A stretch of 64,000 nucleotides of DNA from assembly GCA_021527695.1 (NCBI GenBank), contig JAKFAO010000005.1, positions 682,001 through 746,000 of the forward strand. Reading direction: 5' to 3'. The translations under genes and the position numbers were made by a program. The notes under the pieces are model-generated. The model saw only the letters and a program-made list of their open reading frames with translations. It did not search any database and was not told the DNA's origin. Source of the DNA: Naematelia aurantialba (Eukaryota; Basidiomycota; Tremellomycetes; Tremellales; Naemateliaceae). Positions 1 to 10,400 of the stretch are shown in pieces. Position 1 is the stretch's first letter. Each line of letters starts with the position of its first letter.

Positions 1-58
1 CTTGCATTGGCCTCTGTGCTTTGGTCCACCGCCGTGTGAGTGGAGAGACATGGTCGAA

Positions 59-2592
59 TCAAGAGGATCCTCGGGCTTCGGCCCATGCCTGATCGCGCGG
101 CGTCAGCCTAATCATGGGTACGCATGTCCACTGTTAGGCTTTCGTAAGAGGGGAGGGAGTAGCAGGGCGTAAGGGATGAAGGACTAAGACGGTGACTATC
201 TGGCACTGGCACGCACCTGGAAGATATTTCTGCGATTGCGTACGTTGATCCCGCGGCAGGCCGTGAGATCAATCGTCGACAATAACGGGCACTTGTCGAG
301 AATGGCAAACACGTCGTCGTCTGTGTATGCGCACGTGCGACGGTCAAACGAAAGACAAACGAAGAACGGTGTCCCACGTCAGCTCAAGTGCACAATGCGA
401 GGTGTTGGTCTGGGCGGAAAGAGCGGACAAGGGAGGGCAAATCGTAGTCACCTGTGAGTTTTGTATTTGAGATGTCCAAGCTGCGCAGTCTGGGGAACTG
501 TGCGATCCATTCAGCGAGATTGGTCATATCTACCCCCGGAAGTTCGAGCTGTTCCAATGCTGGGGGGGAGTCGAGTCCGACCTGTCCGACCTGTAAAGTT
601 GGAGCTGCAAGTTTTACCCCTGGTGGCAGGGCGATGGATAAGCGCTAGTCTGAAGTCAGCTACGAGCCCCCAGCCTTTGGTGTACGGAGCGAAACAGCCT
701 GGAAAGAAGCTGGCTCTGGTCCATGCCAGAAGAGTCTCACTTTGAGCGTATGGCGCCAGCCTGTCAGGAAACAATTGTCGAAAATCCAGTCTGCCACTTC
801 TCCCATGGCGCGATCACACCGTGTGTCCTGGCTACCTTGTCTATCGACCTGCAGGCGAAACTCCTCGATGACTGTACACCCTTCTAAAGCCTGGACCAAC
901 TGATCCAGCTCAGTGTCTCCATGACCGTGGGGCATCAAGTGACCCAGATGGAGTGACTTCAGGCTCTTGTTCTGCCCCTCGACGAGAGCCGCGAGAGTGG
1001 CGAGTGGGACTGGGGGCCCACCGGGGCCAATCTTGAACTTCACTAGCTGGCGTGCAGGGATACCGACCACTGTGCCCGGCGGTACTAGTAGTCCAGGAAG
1101 GGCGAGCTGCGTGAGGGATGGAAACGTCTCGGACAGGGTGTGCCATTGGAGGATCGAGTCGGCTGGCGTAGGTCGGGGCGCGGGGTGCGCAATCGTTTGT
1201 CCCATAGCACGGGCGCGCGCCCGGAAGTCGGTGGCAGGGGCGTTGAGGAGGTCCCCTGGAAGGCAGAGGTGGGTCAGTCTGGGGTATGGGGACGATGCGA
1301 AGGTGTCGTTGATGTTCTGCTGCTTGTCAGTCACCTGTGACCAGTGGCAAATGCGATTCCCGCCTCCCAACACCCATCTCCCAAGTCGATTCCATGTTAC
1401 AATAGCAATAGCACTCCAACTGCTCGAGGACGTCGCAGGCAGAGCAAGAACTGATATGGCGACACAGGTGTTGATGTTGATTACGGGCGTGACTGGCGAC
1501 GCAGCACTCACCGAGAATCTGACACCCTCGCCATCGACCTTGATCTGTTCGAGTTGGCCGCCAAACGCATCCAAAAGCGCCTTGACCTCCCGTTCACCCA
1601 CTTTTGTCCCTCGTAGATTAACCCTCTTCAATCCCAGACACCGCTTCACGAGAGCATCTACGAGCTTCGGGCCAGCGCCACTACAGCCTTTCAGGTTCAC
1701 CCGCACAAGGTTAGGTAACCACCATACCATGCCGGCTAGGGCGACGTCGCGGGCCCGCGGAGCGTCGGTGAGGTAGAGACTTGTGAATGAGTCCGAGAGG
1801 AAGCGAGGGGGATGAAGGCTCTTGAGGCCCTCGAGATCGTGGATGGACGGTAGCTGAGCTGTTGGGAGGTAGATGTGCGGTGGGAATATGAACATCTGCC
1901 AAGGCCTCAGCATCGCCTTACTAGTGCGTTGTGAGTCGAATGGAGACGTGACAGACAGACAGACAGATATAAATACAGACAAACAGACAGACAGACCAGC
2001 CAGGGTGAGAGGGAGGTTGAGAATAAGAATGATAGGAGAGAGGGAGAGAGGGAGAGAGGGAGAGAGGGAAGAGGGAGAGAGGGACGAGGGAGAGAGGAAG
2101 AAGAGTCGGTGATGCAGACAAGAGACCACTCACCTGTGAGAGCATATCGACCGTCAAGTACCCTCCCCAGAGCCTAAACACCGCCCCTCTCACAGCGACT
2201 TTGAGATGCTCCCCCAACCCCTCCCAACCAGCTCTCCACCACTCCCCTCGCTCTCCGCCTCTCCCTCCCCGGCCCCAGCCCCCTCCATTGTAGACATAGT
2301 CCGCTTGGAGAAACACTTGCTCCGGCCCCTCCCACAGACGCTTGAACCCCCGCGCAGCCGCCTCGGTACTGCATTTCACAAGCGACGGTACTCCCCTCAG
2401 CCGCGGACGACGGGTAGAGATCGACGACGTCGATAACGACGAAGCGGCTACTAACGCGTTCCAGTCGTCCGGACTGTTCCATATCGAACTCCCGACTTTG
2501 CTGCGTGCATGCCTGGATCGCTTGGATGGCGAAGATGTGCTTGGATGGGCGCTTCTGCTCGTACTCTGTGCTTTGCGCTTGCGTGGTGGCAT
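59..2592 (-). CDS. Leucine-rich-repeat protein (F-box/LRR-like)
   Basis: The protein has a basic N-terminus (MPPRKRK then Ser/Lys/Arg-rich, a likely nuclear signal) followed by LRR-type segments, for example LVRVNLKGCS, LKRVNLRGTKV, LTHLCLPGDLL, LTQLALPGLLV, LEQLELPGVDM, LRSLDISNTKL and LSTIDLTACRG, spaced like RNI/AMN1-type repeats. I placed the ATG at 2592. Introns were inferred from GT-AG ends and restored LRR frame: one ends before the segment with MFIFPPH; one starts after GVRF; one joins HTLK to RLSIALPP; one joins TKLT to DDDVFAILD; the last has a GCTGAC branch site and CAG acceptor and joins NIFQ to AWAEARGSS and the stop at 59-61. No F-box was clearly seen, so a substrate-adaptor role is inference from the LRR type. 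The exact function is unknown. Confidence 0.7.
1950..2110. repeat. GACA microsatellite and purine-rich tract in an intron
   Basis: A GACA/CAGA tetranucleotide stretch (about 1950-2000) is followed by a GGGAGA-rich purine tract (about 2035-2105). Both lie in the first intron of the LRR gene on the opposite strand, where they give a CT-rich intron. Confidence 0.8.
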
Positions 2593-3410
2593 TTGTACGC
2601 CATGGAATGCGAGGTTAGTGACCATACAATCCTTGTTTTCCAGTTGTGGCCGACCTCCACCAGCAGTTGGGCGACAAACTCATTGGCCCTATTCCTTGCT
2701 GCAGCTGCAGAGTCTACACATCGTGTCAAGTATGCATAGCGCGCTCTCGACAAGCACACTCCCACTCCCAGTCTGCATGTATATATACACCGGCGCCCTC
2801 CCACGCCCAAGCTCGGTATCCGAGTGGGGCAGATGGGGACATCGGCGCGGCGGCAGTGTGGCCATCGGGCGGAGCGGACAAGCGGGGAGCGAGGAGAGGG
2901 CGGTGAGCGCGGGGCTGACGGGGTAAGGCGGAGGACGGATTGTTGAGACCAGGATGAAGAAGGGGGTGTAGGCAATATACTGAATACAAATACGCTGGAG
3001 TCAGCGTAGTGGAAGCCCTCGAGTGCTGTATATGCAGGGGTGGGGGTCGAGTGTGATGCGAAGGACGGAGAGAGTCGCATGAGTCAGGTCAAGTGCCGAA
3101 CAGCATTGAGTGGTGGGTCAGCGGGTCGACGGCCGAGGCGAACGAGGCCGACATAGCGGAACGCCGGGTGACAAGGCGACAGGAAAAGAGGGTGAAAACG
3201 CAGGGGACAGAAGAGCAATAAAGTCGAGGGGACAAGCCATCACGGGCTGGGTATAGCACAGGATCGGGAATCGTGGGGAAAAGACGAGTCGTGGAAGACT
3301 TCCTCGACGTGTGCCCAATCGGCACAAGACGTCGCCCCATGGACGAGCCGAACCTGGTTATTCGTTCCTCGAGCACTTCGCACGCCGCATTCGCGCGTCG
3401 CAAAAGTCGA
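2593..3410. other. Intergenic region between LRR gene and CK1
   Basis: No convincing gene is seen. The part next to the LRR gene should hold its promoter; a TATATATA-like string lies at about 2779-2788, some 190 bases upstream of its ATG. The part next to 3410 should hold the CK1 3' untranslated region. The open frames here are short and of biased composition. Confidence 0.5.
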
Positions 3411-4043
3411 TCACCAATTCTGCTCTCGTGCATTGTTCCTCGTCTGGCTTCGAAGCTGTCGCTGAGTGTCCATCATGGGATCTTCAGCCCGAACACGCGG
3501 CTTGGCAGCCTGCATGCCCTGCATTCCACTCGAGTGGCCGCCCATGCCGTCGTCCTGTTGCGGCGGCGCGGTCTTCGGGACAGAAGCGACAGACCAGTCA
3601 AAGACATAATCGTACTGGAAGCCCTCGCGGACGAACAAGTCTCGGAAAAGCTTTCGAAGGTACGAGTAGTCGGGCTTGTCGTCAAAGCGAAGCGATCGGC
3701 AGTAGTTGAGGTACATGGCGAACTCGTTGGGGAAGCCTCGGCAGAGGACCTCGGTGGGCGTCGTCATTTCTATAAAAGGTCAGTCATGACTCATGCAGGC
3801 AATCTTAAGACTTGCTCTTCTCCATGATGCGATCGTACTTCTGCTTCTTGGTGGCAGCCTTGAGCCCCTGCCACGGTAACTGGCCACGGAGGAAGTACTA
3901 TGTTGCTGTCAGCCTTGCGACGCGATGCCGTCCCCTGAGAACGCACCATGAACACGTAGCCGAGTGACTCGGCATCGTCCCGTCGAGACTGCTCCACACC
4001 CAGATGAGTGTTGATCGAGGTATAGCGCGCTGTACCCGTGAGG

Positions 4044-4075
<32 letters not shown>

Positions 4076-4699
4076 CGTCTTGGGGTCACGGTACTTCTTG
4101 GCGAGACCGAAATCGATGACGTTAACCTGGTTTCCTCGTTTGCCGATACCCATCAAGAAGTTGTCTGGCTTGATGTCTCGATGAATGAAGTTGCGGGAGT
4201 GAATGTACTCGACACGGGAGATGAGCTGGTCGGCGAGGAGAAGGGCAGTCTTCAAGCTGAACTTGCGGTTGCAAAAGTTGAACAAGTCTTCCAACGAGGG
4301 ACCACTAATCATCTCAGCTGACTATCGATGACAATTTGAGGAGTAACTCACAGGAGATCCATGACCATAGCGTTGTAGTCACATTCGGTCCCGTACCACC
4401 GCACAAAAGGCACACCGACACCGCCAGCCAGAGACTTGTACACCTTTGACTCATACTCCAGCTGGGGGTGCTTGGCCTTGACAGACTCTAGCTTGATCGC
4501 AACCTCTTCCCCGGACACGATGTTCACACCGAGATAGATGTCACCTGGATTATAAGCATCCCGCCGACATCGCATGCCAGGGGAGAAACGTACCGAAAGA
4601 ACCGCTGCCGATCTTCTTGCCGATCCGGTATTTCCCTCCCACTCGCAAGTCCATTGACGTCATCCTGCCGGCTGGAGGTGGAAGTCCGTAGGTCACCAT
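3411..4699 (-). CDS. Casein kinase 1 (Hrr25/CK1-delta type)
   Basis: Ser/Thr protein kinase of the CK1 family. Starting at the ATG at 4699, the exons give the glycine loop (KKIGSGSFG), the VAIKLE lysine, the catalytic loop [22 protein letters not shown], the CK1 signature [22 protein letters not shown] and the C-lobe LPWQGLKA then [16 protein letters not shown] and [15 protein letters not shown]1-delta-type enzymes act in vesicle traffic, ribosome maturation, DNA repair and cell-cycle control; the exact role here is inferred from family. Introns follow GSGSFG, the AMVMDLL exon, YVFM and MEK. The intron after MEK begins with GC rather than GT; removing it gives the family-standard MEKKMTTPTE. 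The tail after the kinase domain is short (ending AREQNW) and may be alternatively spliced. Confidence 0.95.
3770..3815 (-). other. 46-nt GC-AG intron in the CK1 gene
   Basis: The donor reads GCAAGT, the usual consensus of GC-AG introns. A TGACTGAC-like branch site and a TATAG acceptor follow. No GT donor nearby restores the reading frame, while this one gives MEKKMTTP, as in other CK1 proteins. Confidence 0.8.
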
Positions 4700-6042
4700 T
4701 TTAGATATTTTAGGGGACGTTTTGTGATTGTAAGGGCGGTGGTGTTGAGGAGCACGGCGACGTTTAGATTTTCGAGTGCCAGGAATTTTAGAGTGATGTG
4801 ATGGAGGTCAATAAGTGAAATCAAATTTGATGGAGGTACCACCAGAGCAAGGGAATTAGGCGAATCGGTGAATGCGAGGGATTGGATTGGGGGAGTGAGC
4901 GCGCAGGGTCGAAGATATCCGGCGCGGATCAGTGAGAACGTTGGGGCAAGGGAGCGAGGCAGTGCGACAAGATAAAGGAAACGACAGCGAGTTGCCAAGT
5001 TTTGGGGACACGGCCAAAAGGAGAATATTCGAGACAGTTCGAGGGCGAGGGGAAGCACCATTGTATTGAGGGGCATATAACGAGTAAGAAAGATGACGCG
5101 GGACAGGTTGCGTCAGCGTTGTTCTTTTGATTACTTCCAAAATCGAGGTCCGACCGAAGAAAGGAAAAACCGGGAAGACCTGCACAATACGTGCTTCGCA
5201 GTGCGGTTGTATGCGGACATGAAGACTTGCAAAGCATTTGGGGATATCGTACACTTGTTTGGCAAGGGGCTCGGAGAAATAACGACTCACCTTTCACCTC
5301 CTAGGAGTGACGAAAGTACCGAGTGAAGGCTATCTACGTTGTTACAGACACCGATCCGCTATGCCAACAGTCAAGTGGTAAAGAAACCCTTCAACGTCTC
5401 GTATCGTGTGATGACTTTGAAAGTCAGACTGGGAGGAAAGGGGAGCTGCGGCGGGTTGTCATGTGGTGGGGCGATAGATATATCATATTGGTCGTAGAGG
5501 TTAGGTTTGAAGCGATGAAAGGAGGTCGAAAACGTTCGACCACGAGGTTAGGACGACAAAGGTGGAGGAGAGAGTTGTTGCATGGCCGAACAGGGATATG
5601 AAGGAGAGAGGGAAGTGGGTGTGTCAGCTTTGACCTGGCTGGTGGAGAAATGATCTCCTTTCTTCCCCAGGACCCCTTTCCACCTACCGCCAACGCAGCG
5701 GGTGGTGGTGTCGACTGCTCTTCTGGGGGAGGAGTTGAGAGATGGGTACTCACGGATGCCTACAGACAATTTGGATAGAGGAAGAGTAAGACGTAGGAGA
5801 GAAAGAGAGAGACAAGTGACGAGACGAGTCGAGCGTGACAGGTGCGTCGATCTGCACAGGCCCGTCGCGAGGTTTCACCGAAAACGCCGAAAATGTGGCA
5901 GTTGGGCTTTGACACGTCTCCGTATATGACGTACGACGTAACTGTCATTGCAAGTCTTCCTTGCTCTCTGCATTTGCATTCAACACAAAGCCTTTTAGGA
6001 TCGCTGTACAACGAGCATTGTCATACTCGAGACCTCGCCGAT
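4700..6042. other. Divergent intergenic region (CK1 / BAP31)
   Basis: About 1.3 kb between the CK1 ATG and the BAP31 ATG, transcribed in opposite directions. The open frames here have no recognisable domain and no consistent splice pattern. The region probably holds both promoters and 5' untranslated exons. Confidence 0.45.
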
Positions 6043-7193
6043 ATGACTGTGAGCTGTTCATGTTTCTGACCCGACACATGGCTGACTGCACACGCTCCGA
6101 TAGCTATACTATACGCGTATATCCCAATTTCTGCGAACCGCCATTCGAGCACTTGCTGACCTCGCAGTGTGCTTTGGGCTGCTCATGTCGGAGCTTGCGT
6201 TGTTCACCACGATAATTGCCCCAATGCCCTTCTCGTTGCGGAAGAAGTGAGTCTCGTGATGGTCGCGTTTTAGCCGGGACATGCTGCTGATGTGACTCAG
6301 GATGTTCCACTTCCTAAGCGAAAATCCAGTGGTCAGTAGCCGATGATGGATTGATCAGCGTACTTGGCTGATGGTCGCTTTCCTTCCAGGTCGCCAAGAT
6401 TCAATATGCAGTAAGTCTGCCCTTTGCATTTCTGGCTGCCTGCTGGGCCAACGTAGCTGACACAAATTAGTTGAAGATAACATTCATGTTGGTTTTCCCC
6501 TCACATCAGGCGATGCAGGCACTGACGGGGCCGTAGATTCGTGGCCGTCTTATTCGTAGATGCTTTGCAGAGGATGATCCGCATCGCTCAGGAGGGTATG
6601 TTCTGCTCGCTCAAATTCTGCGCACAAAGCTCATCCCCGCCAAGGCGCCGCAGCCAAAGCAAAGCAGGACATGGCGGATGTACGCACCGAGACGAATTAC
6701 GCTGCTCGCCGATTCTACGCTCAGCGCAACCGTTAGTTTTACTACCTGTCTGGCATGTTTAATTGGTCTATACTGATCGCGGCTCTAGTGTACCTGACTG
6801 GAGCGACCTTGTTCCTCTCTCTCATCCTGTCTCGAGTATTCTACATCATCCTCGACTTTATCCACGTCCAGGAGAGCTACTCTGCCCTGCAGCACAAGAC
6901 CGCCAAGCAGAGCGGTGCCAACGGCGAGGCCGAGGAGCTGAGGAAACGGGTCAAAGAGCTCGAAGCCAAGGAGAGAGATTTCGGTTCGTCGGCCCAGCTT
7001 GACTCTTCCACGGGATCAACTGACGAGCTGTAGAGACCTTGAAGAAGCAGGCAGCACAACAGAATGCCGAGTACAACCGATTGGCAGACGAACACAACAC
7101 AGCTGTACGTCTCTGCTCCTCCCACTTTCATGTTACCGGGCTCAGCTGACGTGGAATCAGTCTGGCAACATCTCCGACAAAAAGATCGACTAG
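6043..7193 (+). CDS. BAP31/Yet-family ER membrane protein
   Basis: B-cell-receptor-associated protein 31 family (yeast Yet1/Yet3), an ER membrane protein linked to export of membrane cargo. Spliced, the protein starts MTLYYTLCFGLLMSELALF, followed by a second hydrophobic stretch (VAKIQYALKITFI-FVAVLF) with DALQRMIRIAQEG, a third membrane segment (GATLFLSLILSRVFYII), a coiled coil (EELRKRVKELEAKERDF, then ETLKKQAAQQNAEYNRLADE) and the C-terminus DKKID. KKID has lysines at -3 and -4, a dilysine ER-retrieval signal. The coding sequence is cut into very small exons: ATGACT; 13 nt at 6104-6116; then 6168 onward; 31 nt at 6301-6331; 21 nt at 6390-6410; 17 nt at 6471-6487. Family call is secure; the junction near 6650 has two possible acceptors. 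Confidence 0.92.
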
Positions 7194-7493
7194 AGGTGAT
7201 AGCTGTATGGTTGGACCTGTGGTCTCCATTGCGGGTGTTAGATGGCCATGACGTTGCTCAGTGCGCACAGAGGAGTTACGAACGAATAAAGACATGCCTG
7301 AGATGAAGACGATGTTACATGTTTCTGGAGGGCGCTGCACACGGAGCCATAGCTAGCTTAGCTACCAGCAAAATGCTGCACGGTTCCGTTGGAAATCCAG
7401 CACGCGTCGCGGTCGACAGGATATATTTCCTTCCAGGATATCTCAACCAGAGTATTTGTACCTCTTGGACGTTGTCGTTGCAGCTGAGGGCTT

Positions 7494-10400
7494 TTGGAGC
7501 TTGTCCCATCGCTCGAGTACGTGCATGGGCCACCGGGATTGCCCTCAGGCTGGTCTGTAAGGTACATGAGAGCGGAGGCCTATCAGCCGACGCAATCTCG
7601 AAACATTCTGCTCGACATTGTCCCTATCCTGCCGCCGCATTCGACTCCGTACTCGCTTCGTTGGGAGCTTAGAGACCCCAATGGGGGTTGTGGAGCGACT
7701 GTCGTCGTGGAAGACCTTGCGATCCGCAGAATCCGCCAAAGCGAGGCATGGGACACCCCATTCCACTTCTAGAAGCGAGGAGAACGGTACGAGGCCTGAT
7801 GAAGCTACAGCTGGCGTGGATGATGGATCCCAAGATAAAGGCGAAGAGGAGGTGGCACAGGAAATGGGAGACGAGGAGGGAGACGAGGAGATTGAAATCT
7901 CTGGTGAACGAAAATCGAATGTCGGATCGCCTAGCCCAAATCGCGAAGAAGACGAGCTGCAGGATGACGACGAGACATCCTCGAGCACTATGCGGTACAC
8001 GAAAGAGCAAAAGGGTAAAGGCCGAGCTCTAGAGAAAGTGGGCAGTATCGAGGGTCCGGTCTCAGACATCTCGCCTGTGAAGACTTTGGCCCCTTCCACA
8101 GACCCGCTATCAATGTCATCACCAGAAGCTGATTTGTACACACGTCCCCGGCCCTCCCTCGGCCCTGTGCCGCCCATCAATTCCATCTCGTCCGGCTCTC
8201 TGTCGTCGATCCAGTCCGTCTCAGCCTTCTCAGACATATTTCGACCGTCGAAATCATCCAAAGCAGCTCTCCGAGTCGAAATCCCGTTCCTACCCCTCAA
8301 GCGATTGGCGAGGTACTACCATCCACCAAATCTCTCTCCGCCGACGGAAGGGTCACGTCTCATCCTCCTTCCTTCCATATACCGAGACATGTCGGCTTCT
8401 GCGTCGAGTGTTACAAACTCTTCCTCGTCGATCATTGACTTGACTAGACGAGATCGTGCGACTCGTGGTCGACGACGGAGCGCTCGAGTGGTTTCCGCTC
8501 GGGAGCGGTCGGGGTCCGACGAGGAACTTGGGGGCTATGGGACTGAAGATGATGGTAGTGATGACAGCATGTCAGCGAGCGGGAGCGAGTCTTCTGGTCG
8601 GCCGGTCAGGCGGCTCACTCGAGCGACTCTGAGAGGGATGAAGGGGCCGGTCCGGCGTCCAAAGAGGCTGACGCGAGGTGCTCTACGTCCTGTGAGTACT
8701 AACTTAAGCCGCTTGCCGATCATCTATCCTCCTTTCGTCATAAAGGAAGGTTTCTATCCTTCCTTTCTTGTCTACACTCTCACATACCTCCGTCTTCTGG
8801 TCAATTGTGTCAGTCATTTTCGTGGTCACTGATGCCACCTCAGACTCGCGCATCCACAGTTTCAGAACAGTCATTCTACGGCAAACCTAGTAGGATGGCC
8901 ACTCGTCCCGTCCCTCCGCCGAGGAAAATTCGGAGACTGGACCAGGAAGATTACAGCGCTTCGACTAGTATTGCGGACGGGAGTGAAGGAGAGGAAGAGG
9001 TCAATTCGGACGAGTACGATGAGCTCGAGGAGAGCAGCTACGACGACGACAGTGAAGTCAAAGAGAGGAAAAACAAGTCACAAGGCTCAGCAGCTAAGAC
9101 TTACAGCAATGCATTGGAAGCACATCGACCCGTCAGTATCCTCCATCCATGCGTTATGTGTGGCGGCAGAGGAGGGGATAAGCTGACCAGTGACGCAGTT
9201 TTGTGAAAAATGTCGACGTGAACCGGCAGACTCTCTTCTGGAGCGGGCCCTAGCATTGAAGAGGCGGCCTGGAAAACGGCGGAAACAGGCTGAAGGGGAG
9301 ATATCAGATGAGGAACTGGCTCAGGGCATGGAAGGATGGCTGGAGGTGAGCGCTCAGTCAGGGTGGTCTACACCAGCTTATCGTCGCTTAGTGTGAAGGA
9401 TGTGTCGTCTCGTCGCATTGGGTATGTCGATTGACCTTCATCTGCCTTTTGCAGTCTGACAGGCGCAGGGCTGTCTGTCTGCCACTCAGAAGAAGGACGT
9501 CCTGGCTGCCTTGCTGGAAGAGGAAGGGCCGTTTGTGAAGCGCAAGTCTGTGGCTATAGATGAGACGGCCCCGTTCAGGTGTTCGAGGTGTGCGGCAGAT
9601 CCCACCTGCTATGTTTGTCATGAAGAACGCGTCAAGCCTGTCTCGACGGCAAAGGTGCAGGAAGAAAATGGGAAGCCTGATTTGACGGCAATGGCGCATC
9701 AAGAGAACACCAAGCCTGACCCGACGGCGCTTGTAGTCGATGGTGACGATAAACTGGAGAACGGGAAATTGGATACAACGGGGGCACAGGAAAACGGATC
9801 TGCGAATGCAGATGCGGCAGACGTCCCGAAGGACCTTGACCGGGACAAGGATCATGACCAGGACCAGGTGGAAGACCTGCCCGTCAAGTTCAGGTGTCAG
9901 AGGTGTAGATTGGCCTTTCACTATGAGCATAGTGCGTTCGCCCCTCCACTCTCCAAAGAGATACATCCACTCACGGCGTGCAGTGAAGGACCCATTCAAC
10001 GACGACAAGCGTCATAGTCTGAAGGAAAAGGCCGATTGGTACCAAAACTCATACGTCAGATCAGAGGCAGCGTGGACATGTCATCTGTGTCGCGAGTGGA
10101 TATGGACTGTCGATCTCGTAAGCCCGCTTGCACCAGGGTCGGCTGATTGCGACAGATCCTCGCTTGGCGACCTCTACCAGCAAACGCCAAGGAAGACCCA
10201 CTCGAGGCAAATGAGAAACCTTCTTGGAAAGACGCTCTGCCACGAGAATATCTCGTCAAATGGACAGCCAGGGGTTTCCGACATGTAAGCGTATCCCACG
10301 TCCCTCCATCCTTTCTAACTGCAATTTGTCGAGGACAAGCTGACGATGTGTATATTAGGTGACATGGGTTCCGCATTCTTGGCTGCAGATCCTTTCAGCG

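Noticed and set aside
3089..3433. - strand open frame after the CK1 stop
   Set aside because: No family pattern; overlaps the end of CK1 in another frame and the likely 3' untranslated region.
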